A stretch of DNA of 64,000 nucleotides. It comes from Paenibacillus sp. YPG26 (lineage in GTDB: Bacteria; Bacillota; Bacilli; Paenibacillales; Paenibacillaceae). Positions 1 to 9,712 of the stretch are shown here, piece by piece. The translations under genes and the position numbers were made by a program. The notes beneath the pieces are model-generated. The model had not been told where the DNA came from. It did not search any database and was given only the letters and a program-made list of their open reading frames with translations. Location: positions 182,501 to 246,500 of the forward strand of contig NZ_CP084530.1 of assembly GCF_023704175.1 (NCBI RefSeq), read 5' to 3'. Position 1 is the stretch's first letter; each line of letters opens with the position of its first letter.

Positions 1-1
1 T

Positions 2-937
2 AAAGTTGTTTGTCTTGCTGTAAATGCTGCTGAAGTCTCTGAGTCAGAGAGAGATTTAATTGAGTTGGTCATTGAAGCTGCACAGGAAGACAGAGACACA
101 CATGCCCTATCGCTCAAAGGGGATGAGCAAGAGCAGAATGCCCAGCTTGGCAGCTGGCTTCAAACCCAACTGGAGAATGGCAGCTTAGATGAGGAGATCC
201 CTGATCCCATTGTTCTGAAGTCACGTTTAACCGGAACGATGGTGCCTTTTCTGCTTAGCTCCGAGAACCGGTCTCATGATAAAATTTCTTACGTCCAGTT
301 AGATAAGCTGCTTCGCAGCTATTTTGACGGTAATGTAACTTTAGTTCCTTTGCAGGATAAAGAGTGGTTGATCCTTGTGGGGGAAGCCCTTCTGAACGGG
401 TTTCGTGAAGAAAGCGACGAGGGACAGGATGCAGAGCGGGCTATGCTGTACGATCTGTGCCAGGGCATATATGAACTCGTCTCTAATGAGTGGGGGGGAA
501 CCTTGCATTTAGCTGTACTGGAGCCCATTATACCGGTTCAGGTACTGGTATCATCATTATCTCTGCTAAGAGAAACGCTGCAGCTTGGACGGTTGTTCCA
601 TTTTACAGAGCATATTCATCTGCCTTGGTCCTTACATTTGGAACGCCTCGTGTATAGTATCCCGGATGAACAGCGGCGTCGGTTTCTTGAACAGACCGTG
701 CCGCATACGAGCTCCACGGTTTTTGCGGATAATGAGACATTATCGACACTGGAGACTTTCTTTCAGCTGGACTGTAATGTTAGTGAGACGGCCAAGCGGT
801 TATACATTCACCGGAATACCCTGCTTTATCGTATGGATAAGATCAAACAAGAGACCGGCCTGGACGTTCGAAGCTTCCGTGATGCTGTTCTTATGAAGCT
901 TACTCTATTATTGTATAAAGTGACGAAAAGAAAATAG
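2..937 (+). CDS. PucR/CdaR-type HTH transcriptional regulator, C-terminal part (5' end outside window)
   Basis: The frame is open to the first bases of the window, so the TTG at 65 is probably internal and the gene begins upstream. The last ~60 residues contain the PucR-type C-terminal helix-turn-helix: an N-V-S-E-T-A-K-R-L helix followed by I-H-R-N-T-L-L-Y-R-M, then a conserved helical tail. The middle is a generic sensory/dimerisation region without a motif I can name. It lies just upstream of a sugar-ABC ATPase and could respond to carbon compounds, but that is only inference from position. The domain call is firm; ligand and targets are unknown. Confidence 0.8.
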   Translation, partial: KVVCLAVNAAEVSESERDLIELVIEAAQEDRDTHALSLKGDEQEQNAQLGSWLQTQLENGSLDEEIPDPIVLKSRLTGTMVPFLLSSENRSHDKISYVQLDKLLRSYFDGNVTLVPLQDKEWLILVGEALLNGFREESDEGQDAERAMLYDLCQGIYELVSNEWGGTLHLAVLEPIIPVQVLVSSLSLLRETLQLGRLFHFTEHIHLPWSLHLERLVYSIPDEQRRRFLEQTVPHTSSTVFADNETLSTLETFFQLDCNVSETAKRLYIHRNTLLYRMDKIKQETGLDVRSFRDAVLMKLTLLLYKVTKRK

Positions 938-951
938 CTTTTTTGTGCAGT

Positions 952-980
952 TTGTGTATAGCGGTCACTAGGCCTATAGT
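952..980 (+). promoter_or_regulatory. Candidate sigma-A promoter for the UgpC/MsmX-type ATPase gene
   Basis: A TTGTGT -35 and a TATAGT -10 are separated by exactly 17 bases. The start codon of the downstream gene is about 160 bases away, so a long leader is implied. Confidence 0.4.
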
Positions 981-1141
981 TTAATATAAGAATATAAAAT
1001 GTATCCGATTACATTCACTGTATGGATTGAGCTTAAGGACTTAACGTAATTATATTGGAGACCTTATGAATAGGTAATTCCGGTATGCAATCTTGAGTTC
1101 ATTTCATATAATTATAAATTTTGCTTAGGGGGCAATTACTT

Positions 1142-2263
1142 ATGGCTGGTGTACGCTTAGAACACATTTACAAGAAATATGCTGGAGCTGACAAGGCTAC
1201 TGTTGTTGACGTTAACTTGGATATTAAGGACAAGGAATTCCTGGTACTGGTAGGTCCTTCCGGTTGCGGTAAGTCCACAACACTTCGTATGATTGCAGGT
1301 CTTGAAGAGATCTCTGAAGGTAAATTGTACATTGGTGACCGCGTTGTGAACGATGTGGCACCTAAAGACCGTGACATCGCGATGGTATTCCAATCCTACG
1401 CATTGTATCCACATATGAACGTATATCAAAATATGGCGTTTGGTCTGAAGCTTCGTAAAGTGAAAAAAGAAGAAATCGACCAACGTGTACGTGAAGCAGC
1501 AAAAATCCTTGATATTACTCACCTTCTTGAGCGCAAACCTAAAGCGTTGTCCGGTGGTCAGCGTCAACGTGTGGCCTTGGGTCGTGCGATTGTCCGTGAT
1601 CCACAAGTCTTCCTTATGGATGAGCCTCTCTCCAACTTGGATGCTAAACTTCGTGGCCAAATGCGCGCGGAGATCACTAAGCTGGTTAAACGTCTTGAAA
1701 CTACTTGTATCTACGTAACGCATGACCAAATCGAAGCAATGACGATGGGTGACCGTATCGTAGTTATGCAAGATGGCCTTATTCAACAAGCAGCTTCTCC
1801 TGAAGAGCTGTACAACCAACCGCGCAACATCTTTGTTGCTGGTTTCATTGGTTCCCCAACAATGAACTTTGTTACAGGTACTCTTGCTGAATCCAATGGA
1901 GCAGTTCGTTTCAAAGCTCCTGGTCTTGATGTTGAGTTCCCGCAAGGCAAAGCAGCGATCCTCAAAGAAAAAGGATACTTTGGCAAAGAAGTTATCATGG
2001 GTATTCGTCCTGAGGACATTCACGAAGAGCCTGTATTCCTTGAAGCTTCTCCGAACACAATCTTCAACGCAAGTGTATTCTTGACTGAGAATATCGGTCA
2101 CGAGATGCAACTGCACTTGAACGGTGTTGGTAATGACACTGTAATCGCTCGTGTAGATGGACGTTCCAGAACACGTGAAGGTGACAAAGTTAAGCTTGCT
2201 ATTGATATGAACAAAATTCATATCTTTGATAAAGAATCGGAATTGAACGTATTCTTCTCTTAA
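1142..2263 (+). CDS. ugpC: Carbohydrate ABC transporter ATP-binding protein, UgpC/MsmX family
   Basis: This is the nucleotide-binding subunit that powers carbohydrate (or glycerol-3-phosphate) importers at the membrane. Visible motifs are Walker [10 protein letters not shown] (~residue 38), signature LSGGQRQR, Walker B VFLMDEP and the switch His in YVTHDQ. A C-terminal regulatory/TOBE domain follows (~240-373), typical of the MalK/MsmX/UgpC group. I start at the ATG at 1142, which has an AGGGGG site in front; an in-frame start at 1121 has none. No permease or binding protein is next to it, as expected for an ATPase shared by several importers. The shared role is known for B. subtilis MsmX and only inferred here. 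Confidence 0.9.
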   Translation: MAGVRLEHIYKKYAGADKATVVDVNLDIKDKEFLVLVGPSGCGKSTTLRMIAGLEEISEGKLYIGDRVVNDVAPKDRDIAMVFQSYALYPHMNVYQNMAFGLKLRKVKKEEIDQRVREAAKILDITHLLERKPKALSGGQRQRVALGRAIVRDPQVFLMDEPLSNLDAKLRGQMRAEITKLVKRLETTCIYVTHDQIEAMTMGDRIVVMQDGLIQQAASPEELYNQPRNIFVAGFIGSPTMNFVTGTLAESNGAVRFKAPGLDVEFPQGKAAILKEKGYFGKEVIMGIRPEDIHEEPVFLEASPNTIFNASVFLTENIGHEMQLHLNGVGNDTVIARVDGRSRTREGDKVKLAIDMNKIHIFDKESELNVFFS

Positions 2264-2280
2264 GAAGTATGATCAAGCCG

Positions 2281-2306
2281 AAACCGCCCTTCGGGGCGGT
2301 TTTTTT
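2281..2306 (+). terminator. Rho-independent terminator
   Basis: A GC-rich stem (AACCGCCC / GGGCGGTT) with a TTCG tetraloop is followed by a T run, just after the ABC ATPase gene. Confidence 0.9.
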
Positions 2307-2599
2307 AATATGCAGGACTTTTCAAGTATGTACAATATTCAGGATTCTTAAATTAAGCGCAGATCATACGAGGGGCCACTTCATGTCTTCTGTCAAAGAG
2401 GGGGCAATGATTGATTTACCGGGCAATATCCATTACGATAAATACAGTGTGGAAGCATGAGTAAGCATTTACATTAGAAATATGATTAGCAGATGCAGCA
2501 TGAGATAGCAATAGGGAACGTGATGTGGGCAGGTAGGAGCATAACGTAGGCGATACGCAACATGAGTATATAAGTTATTCTACCAGTAAGCAGCATGAG

Positions 2600-2760
2600 T
2601 AGCGGAAGAGTAAGAAGTGTGAGTAAGGATTGGGAGTACACAGTGTGAGTAAGAGAGTAAGGATTGGGAGTACACAGTGTGAGTAAGAGAGTAAGGATTG
2701 GGAGCACACAGTGTGAGTAAGAGAGCAAGGATTGAGAGTACACAGTGTGAGTATGCAGTA
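2600..2760 (+). repeat. 34-bp tandem repeats in a 690-bp spacer before hprK
   Basis: Near-identical units begin at 2641, 2675 and 2709, with a partial fourth at 2743, so the period is 34 bp. A shortened unit precedes the first. The flanks (about 2460-2930) are filled with degenerate GAGTAAG/AGTAAGAAG words, as if the whole spacer expanded by slippage. The period is not a multiple of three. Open frames across it on either strand are low-complexity and lack ribosome sites, so I see no gene between 2264 and 2953. Confidence 0.85.
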
Positions 2761-2953
2761 GGAGTAATCGGTACGAGTAAGAAGCATGAGTAAGCGGTAT
2801 GAGTAAGAAGTAAAAAGTAATCGGTGGAAGTAAGATGTAAGAAGTAAGCATTTGAGAATAGAAGTAACCAGTAAGAAGTAAAAGGTTTGAGAGCAAGATC
2901 AAGGAGTTAAATATCTGCAGTGGATGGCCGACAGGTAGAAAGGGAGAGCACGT

Positions 2954-3895
2954 ATGGCTAAAAAAGTAAAGGTATCGGAGCTCGTGAACCAATTTGGGCT
3001 AGAAGTACTTTCCGGTGAGCAAGGCTTAAAACGCACGATCACTGTGGATGATCTATACCGTCCTGGCTTGGAGCTGGCGGGATATTTCGAATATCACCCC
3101 TCAGAGCGGGTGCAGATTCTTGGTAAGACTGAACTGGCTTTTATTCATATGCTTCCAGAGAAGGAGCGCCGGGACCGGATTGAGAAGCTGTGTCTGAGTC
3201 CGATAACGCCCTGCATCATTATCACTCGGGGATTGGATGTACCTGAGGAGATGATTCAGATTGGTGAGGAAAAGGAGATCCCGATCCTCCGCAGCAATAT
3301 GGCAACAACCATTTTGTCCAGCCGGATCACGGGGTTCCTTGAGCGTAAGCTTGCACCTACAGCAACGATTCATGGTGTCCTGGTTGATGTATATGGGGTG
3401 GGAATGCTCATCACGGGTTCGAGCGGTATTGGTAAAAGTGAGACAGCGCTTGAGCTTGTCAAACGTGGACACCGCCTGATTGCGGATGATGCTGTTGAGA
3501 TTCGTCAGACTTCGGATAACCAGCTTCATGGAACAGCTCCTGAATTGATCCGCCATTTGCTGGAGATCCGCGGTGTCGGGATTATCAATGTGATGACCTT
3601 ATTCGGTGCGGGTGCGATCCGGAATAACAAGAGGATTACGCTTGTGGTTCGTCTGGAAGCCTGGCAGCAGGAGAAGCAGTATGACCGTCTTGGACTGGAT
3701 GAAGAGACCACCCGGATCATTGATACGGATGTGCCGCTTGCGACAATTCCGGTAAGACCGGGCCGTAACTTGGCCGTTATCATTGAAGTAGCGGCAATGA
3801 ACTTCAGATTGAAGCGTATGGGTTATAACGCAGCCCTGCAGTTCACCACGAAGCTCACCGAGACCATTGCAGAAGATGTAGATGATTTGGACTAG
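2954..3895 (+). CDS. hprK: HPr kinase/phosphorylase
   Basis: HprK phosphorylates HPr (and Crh) on Ser46 when glycolytic intermediates are high, and removes the phosphate when they fall; it is the sensor of catabolite repression in Firmicutes. The 313-aa length is normal. The P-loop GSSGIGKS is at ~155-162, the catalytic HGVLVDVYG block at ~140, and the family signature [10 protein letters not shown] at ~204-213. The ATG at 2954 follows a GGGAG site. It heads the conserved hprK-lgt-ppaX-yvoF block. Its likely substrate gene lies about 36 kb downstream in this window. Confidence 0.97.
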   Translation: MAKKVKVSELVNQFGLEVLSGEQGLKRTITVDDLYRPGLELAGYFEYHPSERVQILGKTELAFIHMLPEKERRDRIEKLCLSPITPCIIITRGLDVPEEMIQIGEEKEIPILRSNMATTILSSRITGFLERKLAPTATIHGVLVDVYGVGMLITGSSGIGKSETALELVKRGHRLIADDAVEIRQTSDNQLHGTAPELIRHLLEIRGVGIINVMTLFGAGAIRNNKRITLVVRLEAWQQEKQYDRLGLDEETTRIIDTDVPLATIPVRPGRNLAVIIEVAAMNFRLKRMGYNAALQFTTKLTETIAEDVDDLD

Positions 3896-3907
3896 GAGCG
3901 TGTAAGG

Positions 3908-4915
3908 ATGGAGACGTTGTTATTAGATCCGGTCGCTTTCTCCATTGGGAGTCTTCAAATCCGGTGGTACGGCCTGATTCTTGGCGCGGCAGCTCTGATT
4001 GGCATGCTGCTTGCCATACGGGAAGGAAAGCGATTTGGTATTTCACCTGACTTTTTCATGGATCTCGTGCTGCTGGGGGTTCCCTCCGCGATTATTGGAG
4101 CACGGATTTACTTTGTGGCCTTCAAGTGGGAGGATTACAAGGATCATCCGCTGGATGTGTTCAAGATCTGGGAGGGCGGCATCGCCATATACGGGGCACT
4201 GATCGGTGCCATTATATGCGCGGTCATTTTTGTCCGCCGTAGAGGGTACAATTTCTGGCGGATCGCAGACATTTGCGCACCGGGACTAATTGTCGGCCAG
4301 CTTATAGGCAGATGGGGGAATTTCGTTAACCAGGAAGCTTATGGCGGCCCTACAACGGAGGCGTTCCTGCGGGATCATCTGCACCTTCCTTCTTTTATTG
4401 TAGAACAAATGAATGTACAGGGGACCTATCACCACCCTACCTTTTTATATGAGTCATTATGGAATTTGGTGGGTCTCCTTCTGCTATTCGTGCTGCGCCG
4501 TCAAAAGTTTCTTCGTGCGGGTGAACTGTTCCTGTCCTATTTCATCTGGTATTCCATCGGGCGTTTCTTCATTGAACGGGTACGGACGGACAGCTTGGCC
4601 TTCCAGGGCCCAGAATGGTTAGCGTCATTCATGGATGCTCTATGGGCACCCATGAGGGCGATGGGATTCGAGCCTGGCGCGCTGGATCCTGCGTATGGGA
4701 ACATTAGAATCTCGCAGCTGCTGGCTGTTCTTATTACCGTGATAGCCATTATTCTGATCATATACCGCCGTAGAGCTGGTCTGGCTGCAGCCCGTTATAG
4801 TGATCCTATTATATCCACCAAGGCACCGGCTGAGGATCACCTACCGGAAGCGCCGCTTGAGGCTGAGCCTGGAGCACGCGGTGAATCTGCTTCACAGGGC
4901 AGAAAAAAAGACTAA
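3908..4915 (+). CDS. lgt: Prolipoprotein diacylglyceryl transferase
   Basis: Lgt moves diacylglycerol from phosphatidylglycerol onto the lipobox cysteine of preprolipoproteins, the first step in lipoprotein maturation at the membrane. Several hydrophobic helices are visible, and the signature GRWGNFVNQE is at ~134-143 with the H-P-T-F-L-Y-E block at ~176. At 335 aa it is longer than typical because of a hydrophilic Ala/Glu-rich cytoplasmic tail after ~residue 290. It starts 12 bases after hprK with an AGGAG site. PotD in this window is a likely client. Confidence 0.96.
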   Translation: METLLLDPVAFSIGSLQIRWYGLILGAAALIGMLLAIREGKRFGISPDFFMDLVLLGVPSAIIGARIYFVAFKWEDYKDHPLDVFKIWEGGIAIYGALIGAIICAVIFVRRRGYNFWRIADICAPGLIVGQLIGRWGNFVNQEAYGGPTTEAFLRDHLHLPSFIVEQMNVQGTYHHPTFLYESLWNLVGLLLLFVLRRQKFLRAGELFLSYFIWYSIGRFFIERVRTDSLAFQGPEWLASFMDALWAPMRAMGFEPGALDPAYGNIRISQLLAVLITVIAIILIIYRRRAGLAAARYSDPIISTKAPAEDHLPEAPLEAEPGARGESASQGRKKD

Positions 4916-4977
4916 AGCCTAGATAGAGATACAAAGCTAAGAATCAAGACGGAGGATAAGAAGGAGTAGCCAAAAAG

Positions 4978-5631
4978 ATGATTGAAACTGTACTGTTTGA
5001 TTTGGATGGAACGATTGTAAATACGAATGAGCTGATCATCACTTCATTCCTTCATGTAATGGATAAGCATTATCCTCAGCCTCCCTTTACCCGGGAGCAG
5101 ATTATCCCCCACATGGGGCTGACGCTGGAGCAGCAGCTCCGGCAGTTCACAGGCAGAGATGATGTGGCTGAGCTTGTAACTGACTATAGAGCTTACAATG
5201 CGCTTCATCATGACGCGCTGGTCAGGGAGTTCCCGAATGTGCATAAGGTAATCTCCAGGCTTCACACGGAGGGAATTACACTTGGGGTCGTTACAACTAA
5301 GATGAGACCATCAACAATTCTGGCTCTGGAGACCTTCGATCTGTTGAAGTTCATGAAGGAGATTGTAACTTTGAATGACGTGGAGAATCCGAAGCCGCAT
5401 CCGGAGCCGGTCCTTACGGCGATCGAGCGTCTTGGTGCGAATCCGGAGACAACACTCATGGTGGGCGACAGCCCGGCTGACCTGCAATCCGCACGCGCTG
5501 CTGGCGTCCGGTCCGCAGCGGTTGCTTGGTCACTCAAGGGTGCCGAAGTGCTGAAGAAGTATGACCCCGACTATATACTCAATGACATGACCGATTTATA
5601 CGGCGTGCTTGGAATGGAGTCTGAAGGCTAG
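4978..5631 (+). CDS. ppaX: Pyrophosphatase PpaX (HAD family)
   Basis: PpaX hydrolyses the pyrophosphate released when HprK dephosphorylates Ser-P HPr, pulling that reaction forward. The HAD nucleophile motif DLDGTIVNTNE occupies residues 8-18, motif III contains N-P-K-P-H-P, and the metal-binding VGDSPADLQSA block is near 160. The length of 217 aa and the hprK-lgt-ppaX order match the B. subtilis locus. The stop codon overlaps the next GTG start by one base (TAGTG). Confidence 0.93.
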   Translation: MIETVLFDLDGTIVNTNELIITSFLHVMDKHYPQPPFTREQIIPHMGLTLEQQLRQFTGRDDVAELVTDYRAYNALHHDALVREFPNVHKVISRLHTEGITLGVVTTKMRPSTILALETFDLLKFMKEIVTLNDVENPKPHPEPVLTAIERLGANPETTLMVGDSPADLQSARAAGVRSAAVAWSLKGAEVLKKYDPDYILNDMTDLYGVLGMESEG

Positions 5632-6128
5632 TGAGGAAGGTAACCCGTTACCCGGTAGAGGGGCCAAATGCGCTTTGGCAGCTGTACCGGACGGTAAGTC
5701 CTTGGAAAGGCATCTGGAATTTCATTGTGATTCAGCTAACCCGCTACTGTCCAATCCTGCCGCTGAAGAACTGGATGTATCGCCGGTTATTGCGGATGAG
5801 TGTGGGCGAGCAAACAGCCTTTGGGCTGATGGTTATGGTGGATGTGTTTTTTCCTGAGAAGATTACAATCGGACGTAATTCTGTAATTGGCTATAACACA
5901 ACGATTCTGGCCCATGAGTATCTGATCAAAGAGTACCGCCTGGGTGACGTTGTCATTGGGGATGAGGTGCTGATTGGAGCCAACACAACGATTCTGCCTG
6001 GTGTCACTATAGGCGACGGAGCGGTGGTAGCCGCAGGCTCGGTTGTACATAAGGATGTTGAGGCTGGCAGCTTCGTGGGCGGGAATCCGCTGCGCGTGCT
6101 TAAGCGGAACAATCCGGAGGGGAATTGA
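5631..6128 (+). CDS. yvoF: Left-handed beta-helix acyltransferase (YvoF-like)
   Basis: This putative O-acetyltransferase has hexapeptide repeats in the second half (IGRNSVIGYNTTILAHEY, then IGDEVLIGANTTILPGVTIG). The N-terminal ~50 residues are basic and amphipathic. It occupies the position of yvoF in the B. subtilis hprK operon and has a similar size. The acceptor is unknown. The GTG start overlaps the ppaX stop, implying translational coupling. A terminator follows, closing the operon. Confidence 0.8.
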   Translation: MRKVTRYPVEGPNALWQLYRTVSPWKGIWNFIVIQLTRYCPILPLKNWMYRRLLRMSVGEQTAFGLMVMVDVFFPEKITIGRNSVIGYNTTILAHEYLIKEYRLGDVVIGDEVLIGANTTILPGVTIGDGAVVAAGSVVHKDVEAGSFVGGNPLRVLKRNNPEGN

Positions 6129-6140
6129 GGTTGAACAGAT

Positions 6141-6176
6141 GAGGGTACTGTCCTGGAGCGGACGGTACCCTCTTTT
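6141..6176 (+). terminator. Rho-independent terminator of the hprK operon
   Basis: Arms GAGGGTAC (6141-6148) and GTACCCTC (6165-6172) form a perfect 8-bp stem followed by TTTT. The rest of the gap up to the his genes (6177-6417) shows no supported gene. Confidence 0.8.
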
Positions 6177-6417
6177 GGCATACATGAAGTTATGTGTGGA
6201 GCTAGAGATTATTGGATTGGGACAGATATGGGCTGCCGAATCTCTTGTCCCGGATAATGAGTGACAGGAATGGTGAGCGGCTGCGAGTAGGATTTGGTGC
6301 GTGCGAGCAGATGAAATCGTTTTGTGAAAAATAGGAGTAAATAGAAACACAGCCAATTGCTAAATAAAGCCTTTTACCGATATACTCAAAAGGGAAGTTT
6401 TGGGGAATAGATCTGGA

Positions 6418-6446
6418 TTGACGCTATAATTGAAGTATGATAAACT
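6418..6446 (+). promoter_or_regulatory. Candidate sigma-A promoter of the histidine operon
   Basis: A TTGACG -35 (6418-6423), a 17-base spacer and a TAAACT -10 (6441-6446) lie about 85 bases ahead of hisZ. Confidence 0.5.
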
Positions 6447-6465
6447 ATCCCATATTCTTTAATTT

Positions 6466-6490
6466 GGTAGCATGGTAGCACTGTACCATG
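6466..6490 (+). promoter_or_regulatory. Inverted repeat in the his leader, possible operator
   Basis: CATGGTA (6471-6477) and TACCATG (6484-6490) are a perfect 7-bp inverted repeat with a 6-base centre, preceded by an extra GGTAGCATGGTAGCA direct repeat. It lies just downstream of the predicted promoter, where a repressor would block the polymerase. I see no T-box-like leader of sufficient size. The regulator is unknown; a TrpR-like HisR is one possibility. Confidence 0.4.
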
Positions 6491-6530
6491 ATAAAGCATA
6501 AATGATGAAAGCTGATATGAGGTGAACAGG

Positions 6531-7706
6531 TTGTCTAAACCGAAGGGATTTGAAAAACCAGCCGGCGTCCGGGACTATCTGCCGTATGCGGTAGAACGTC
6601 TTCGTGCCATTGAGCGCAGTGTACTGGACTGCATGTCAGGCTGGGGATATCGTCAGATTATGACGCCTACAATGGAATATTACGATACGGTGGGTGTGGC
6701 CAGCTCCACATCGGATCAGAAGCTGTTCAAGCTGCTGAATAACAGGGGAACCACGATGGTGCTCCGTTCCGATATGACGGCGCCGATTGCGCGTGTGGTG
6801 TCCTCTTTATTGAAGGAAGAGCCGCTGCCGATTCGTCTGTCTTATCATGCGAATGTATACCGGGCGATCGAAGAAGAGGCCGGCCGGGAGTCGGAATTCT
6901 TCCAGACTGGTGTAGAGCTTGTGGGTGATGATTCACCCGAAGCGGATGCCGAGGTGGTGGCTCTTGCGGTAGCTTCCTTGCAGGCAGCCGGGGTAACCAC
7001 CTTCAAGATTGCCCTTGGGCATGTCGGCTTCTTAAATGGGCTGCTGGAAGAAGCGGTGCCTGGTGATGAGGAAGCCCGCGAAGGGCTCAAGCAGGGGCTT
7101 CTCCGGCGGGATTACGTAGGTTACCGGGAATCCTTGTCGAAGCTTGCCGTCTCTGATGCGCAGAAGGAAGAACTGAAAGGCATCCTGCGTCTTCGCGGCG
7201 GCAAGGAGGTGTGCAGCGAGGCACGTGGTCTCAGCCAAAGCAAGTTGGCGCAAGACTCCATCGATCATCTGTGCAAGGTCTGGGAGGCGCTTGAGGACTA
7301 CGGTGTGGCTGAGCACGTCCTGATCGATCTTACGATGATCGGGGACTTCTCTTATTACACAGGACTTATCTTCGAGGGTTATGCGGCAGAGCTTGGATTC
7401 CCGGTATGCAGCGGCGGTCGTTATGACAACCTGCTTCAGCAGTTCGGGCGTCCTGTTCCGGCAACGGGCTTTGCGCTTAAGACGAACCGGATTCTTGATG
7501 GTGTGAACGGAATCCAGGCTGTGCAAAAGCTGCCTGTTCTGGTGCAGTATAATGCTCAAGGACGGAAGTCAGCTCTTCAGGAAGCCGCACGGCTGCGTAG
7601 TGAAGGCAAGGCGGTTGTAACTCGGCATGTTCATACGGAAGACGAGCTGCGCACGGTGCAGGAGGCCGCGGAGAAGTACGCGGATATCGTAAATTTTGTG
7701 GATTAA
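6531..7706 (+). CDS. hisZ: ATP phosphoribosyltransferase regulatory subunit HisZ
   Basis: HisZ is a catalytically inactive histidyl-tRNA-synthetase-like protein. It forms a complex with the short form of HisG and confers activity and histidine feedback. The class II synthetase-like fold is recognisable from P-A-G-V-R-D-Y-L-P near the N-terminus and motif-2-like L-R-S-D-M-T-A-P-I-A-R-V. I start at the TTG at 6531, six bases after a GAGGTG site; the GTG at 6522 lies inside that site. It opens the his operon and is followed directly by short-form HisG. Confidence 0.93.
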   Translation: MSKPKGFEKPAGVRDYLPYAVERLRAIERSVLDCMSGWGYRQIMTPTMEYYDTVGVASSTSDQKLFKLLNNRGTTMVLRSDMTAPIARVVSSLLKEEPLPIRLSYHANVYRAIEEEAGRESEFFQTGVELVGDDSPEADAEVVALAVASLQAAGVTTFKIALGHVGFLNGLLEEAVPGDEEAREGLKQGLLRRDYVGYRESLSKLAVSDAQKEELKGILRLRGGKEVCSEARGLSQSKLAQDSIDHLCKVWEALEDYGVAEHVLIDLTMIGDFSYYTGLIFEGYAAELGFPVCSGGRYDNLLQQFGRPVPATGFALKTNRILDGVNGIQAVQKLPVLVQYNAQGRKSALQEAARLRSEGKAVVTRHVHTEDELRTVQEAAEKYADIVNFVD

Positions 7707-7747
7707 CAACAGGTTAGGATTGTTGGAGAGAGGCGGGCTGATCTCAA

Positions 7748-8374
7748 TTGGCTGAAATTATAAAAGTAGCGATGCCGAAAGGCCGTATTTATAAAAAAGC
7801 ATCAGCATTATTCCGGGAAGCGGGGCTGAACATCCCGCTGGACGTGGATGACACGCGCAAGCTGGTTATTCCGCTGCCGGAGGTAGGCATGGAGTTCATC
7901 CTGGCCAAGCCGGTCGATGTCCCGACCTACGTGGAGTATGGCGTAGCCGACATCGGGATTGTCGGCAAGGATGTGCTTATGGAAGAGAAGCGGGACGTGT
8001 ATGAGCTGCTGGATCTCGGGATTGCCCGCTGCCGGATGTCTGTCATTGCCCTTCCGGACTGGAAGCCGGGCATTCAGCAGCGCGTGGCGACCAAGTATCC
8101 GAATGTGGCGTCCCAATATTTCAGGGAGCAGGGTCAGCAGGTGGAAGTCATCAAGCTGAACGGATCCATCGAGCTGGCTCCGCTGATTGGGCTAGCGGAT
8201 CGGATTGTGGACATGGTAGAGACCGGACAGACGCTGCGGGAGAACGGACTTGTGGAGATGGAGAGTATCTTCGAGATCACCAGCCGCCTTGTGGCGAACC
8301 GGGTTAGCTACCGGATGAAGAATGCGGAGATTCAGCGTGTATGCGATGCCCTGCAAAAGGTTATAGGCGGGTAG
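7748..8374 (+). CDS. hisG: ATP phosphoribosyltransferase, short form
   Basis: HisG catalyses the first step of histidine synthesis, joining ATP and PRPP to give phosphoribosyl-ATP. The N-terminal [11 protein letters not shown] block and the PRPP-binding region with [14 protein letters not shown] are visible. At 208 aa it lacks the C-terminal regulatory domain of long HisG, which fits with adjacent hisZ. The start is a TTG. A PRPP synthetase gene lies 13 kb downstream. Confidence 0.95.
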   Translation: MAEIIKVAMPKGRIYKKASALFREAGLNIPLDVDDTRKLVIPLPEVGMEFILAKPVDVPTYVEYGVADIGIVGKDVLMEEKRDVYELLDLGIARCRMSVIALPDWKPGIQQRVATKYPNVASQYFREQGQQVEVIKLNGSIELAPLIGLADRIVDMVETGQTLRENGLVEMESIFEITSRLVANRVSYRMKNAEIQRVCDALQKVIGG

Positions 8375-8401
8375 GCGAGGAGTAACGAGGAGGATAAGCG
8401 G

Positions 8402-9709
8402 ATGAGAATATTACCAGCACAGGAATTTGATCTGCGGCGTGAAGTGGAGTACGGCTCGCCTGAGCAGAACGAAGCTGTGAAGCAAATTGTATCTGATATC
8501 AAAAAAGAAGGCGATGCCGCGCTTCTGCGTTATACCGTGCGCTTTGACGGTATGAAGCTTGAGCCCGCGGACCTCAGAGTCACACGGGAAGAGCTGGAGG
8601 CGGCTTACGAGAAGGTTGAGCCTTCTTTTGTTAAAGCCATTGCCGCAGCTGCGGCTAACATTCGCGCCTTTCATCAGAAGGAGAAGCGGAATTCCTGGAT
8701 GGACCTGCAGCCGGATGGCAGCATTCTGGGTCAGATTATTCGCCCGCTGAAGCGCGTAGGTGTGTATGTCCCTGGCGGTAAGGCAGCTTACCCTTCCTCG
8801 GTACTCATGAACGTCATCCCGGCCCAGGTTGCAGGTGTGCCGGAGATCGTGATGGTCACGCCGCCGGCTACAGGCGGCAAGGCGGGCATCGACCCGTATA
8901 TTCTTGTGGCGGCCGCGGAAGCTGGCGTAAGCGAAATCTACCGGGTCGGCGGAGCCCAGGCGATCGCAGCCTTGGCCTACGGCACCGATACGATCGAGCC
9001 GGTGGACAAGATCTGCGGCCCGGGCAACATCTTCGTCGCGCTGGCGAAGCGCGAGGTGTACGGCGCTGTCGATATCGACAGCATGGCTGGTCCGAGCGAG
9101 ATCGCCGTGCTGGCCGATGGCAGCGCGAACGCGGCCTATGTGGCCGCCGACCTGCTGTCCCAAGCCGAGCATGACGAGATGGCCTCGGCCATTCTCGTGA
9201 CCACTTCGGCGGACTTTGCAGAGGCGTGCGCAGCTGAGGTGCAGCGCCAGCTGGCAGAGCTGCCGCGGCGGGAGATTGCCGCAGCTTCGATAGACAGCTA
9301 TGGCGTGATCCTGGTGGTGGATTCCATAGAGGAGGGAATCCAGGTGATTAACCGGCTGGCGCCGGAGCATTTGGAGCTCATGATCGAGGAGCCGATGGCT
9401 TACCTGGGACTAGTGGAGAATGCCGGGGCGATCTTCCTGGGTCCGTACAGTTCGGAACCGGTAGGGGATTATTTTGCGGGACCGAATCATATTATTCCGA
9501 CCAACGGCACAGCGAGATTCTCCTCGCCAGTGGATGTGGATGACTTCATTAAGAAATCCAGCATGATCTACTATAGCAAGCAGGCTCTCCTGGAGAATGG
9601 GGAGACCATTATGGAGCTGGCAAGACGGGAAGGGCTCGAGGGTCATGCCCGGGCCATCGAAATCCGGCTTCAGCAGGAAGCCAAGACAGATAGAAAGGCA
9701 GGCGAATAA
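8402..9709 (+). CDS. hisD: Histidinol dehydrogenase
   Basis: HisD performs the last two NAD-dependent, zinc-dependent oxidations from histidinol to histidine. The family signature is present: [16 protein letters not shown] followed by [11 protein letters not shown], and the zinc-ligand/catalytic region Q-A-E-H-D-E. The 435-aa length is normal. The ATG at 8402 follows an AGGAGG site. Confidence 0.97.
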   Translation: MRILPAQEFDLRREVEYGSPEQNEAVKQIVSDIKKEGDAALLRYTVRFDGMKLEPADLRVTREELEAAYEKVEPSFVKAIAAAAANIRAFHQKEKRNSWMDLQPDGSILGQIIRPLKRVGVYVPGGKAAYPSSVLMNVIPAQVAGVPEIVMVTPPATGGKAGIDPYILVAAAEAGVSEIYRVGGAQAIAALAYGTDTIEPVDKICGPGNIFVALAKREVYGAVDIDSMAGPSEIAVLADGSANAAYVAADLLSQAEHDEMASAILVTTSADFAEACAAEVQRQLAELPRREIAAASIDSYGVILVVDSIEEGIQVINRLAPEHLELMIEEPMAYLGLVENAGAIFLGPYSSEPVGDYFAGPNHIIPTNGTARFSSPVDVDDFIKKSSMIYYSKQALLENGETIMELARREGLEGHARAIEIRLQQEAKTDRKAGE

Positions 9710-9712
9710 ATA

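Noticed and set aside
2269..2460. Plus-strand 63-codon frame after the ABC ATPase
   Set aside because: It begins inside the terminator and has no ribosome site or recognisable sequence.
2600..2760. CRISPR array
   Set aside because: The 34-bp units are directly adjacent, with no unique spacers and no cas genes nearby.
2486..2992. Long minus-strand open frame with repeated Ser/Leu/Thr-rich peptide
   Set aside because: It is produced by the 34-bp tandem repeats read through all three frames, overlaps the hprK start and lacks a ribosome site.
6180..6530. T-box or histidine riboswitch leader before hisZ
   Set aside because: The predicted leader is under 100 bases, with no T-box AGGGTGG-type sequence and no terminator/antiterminator pair.
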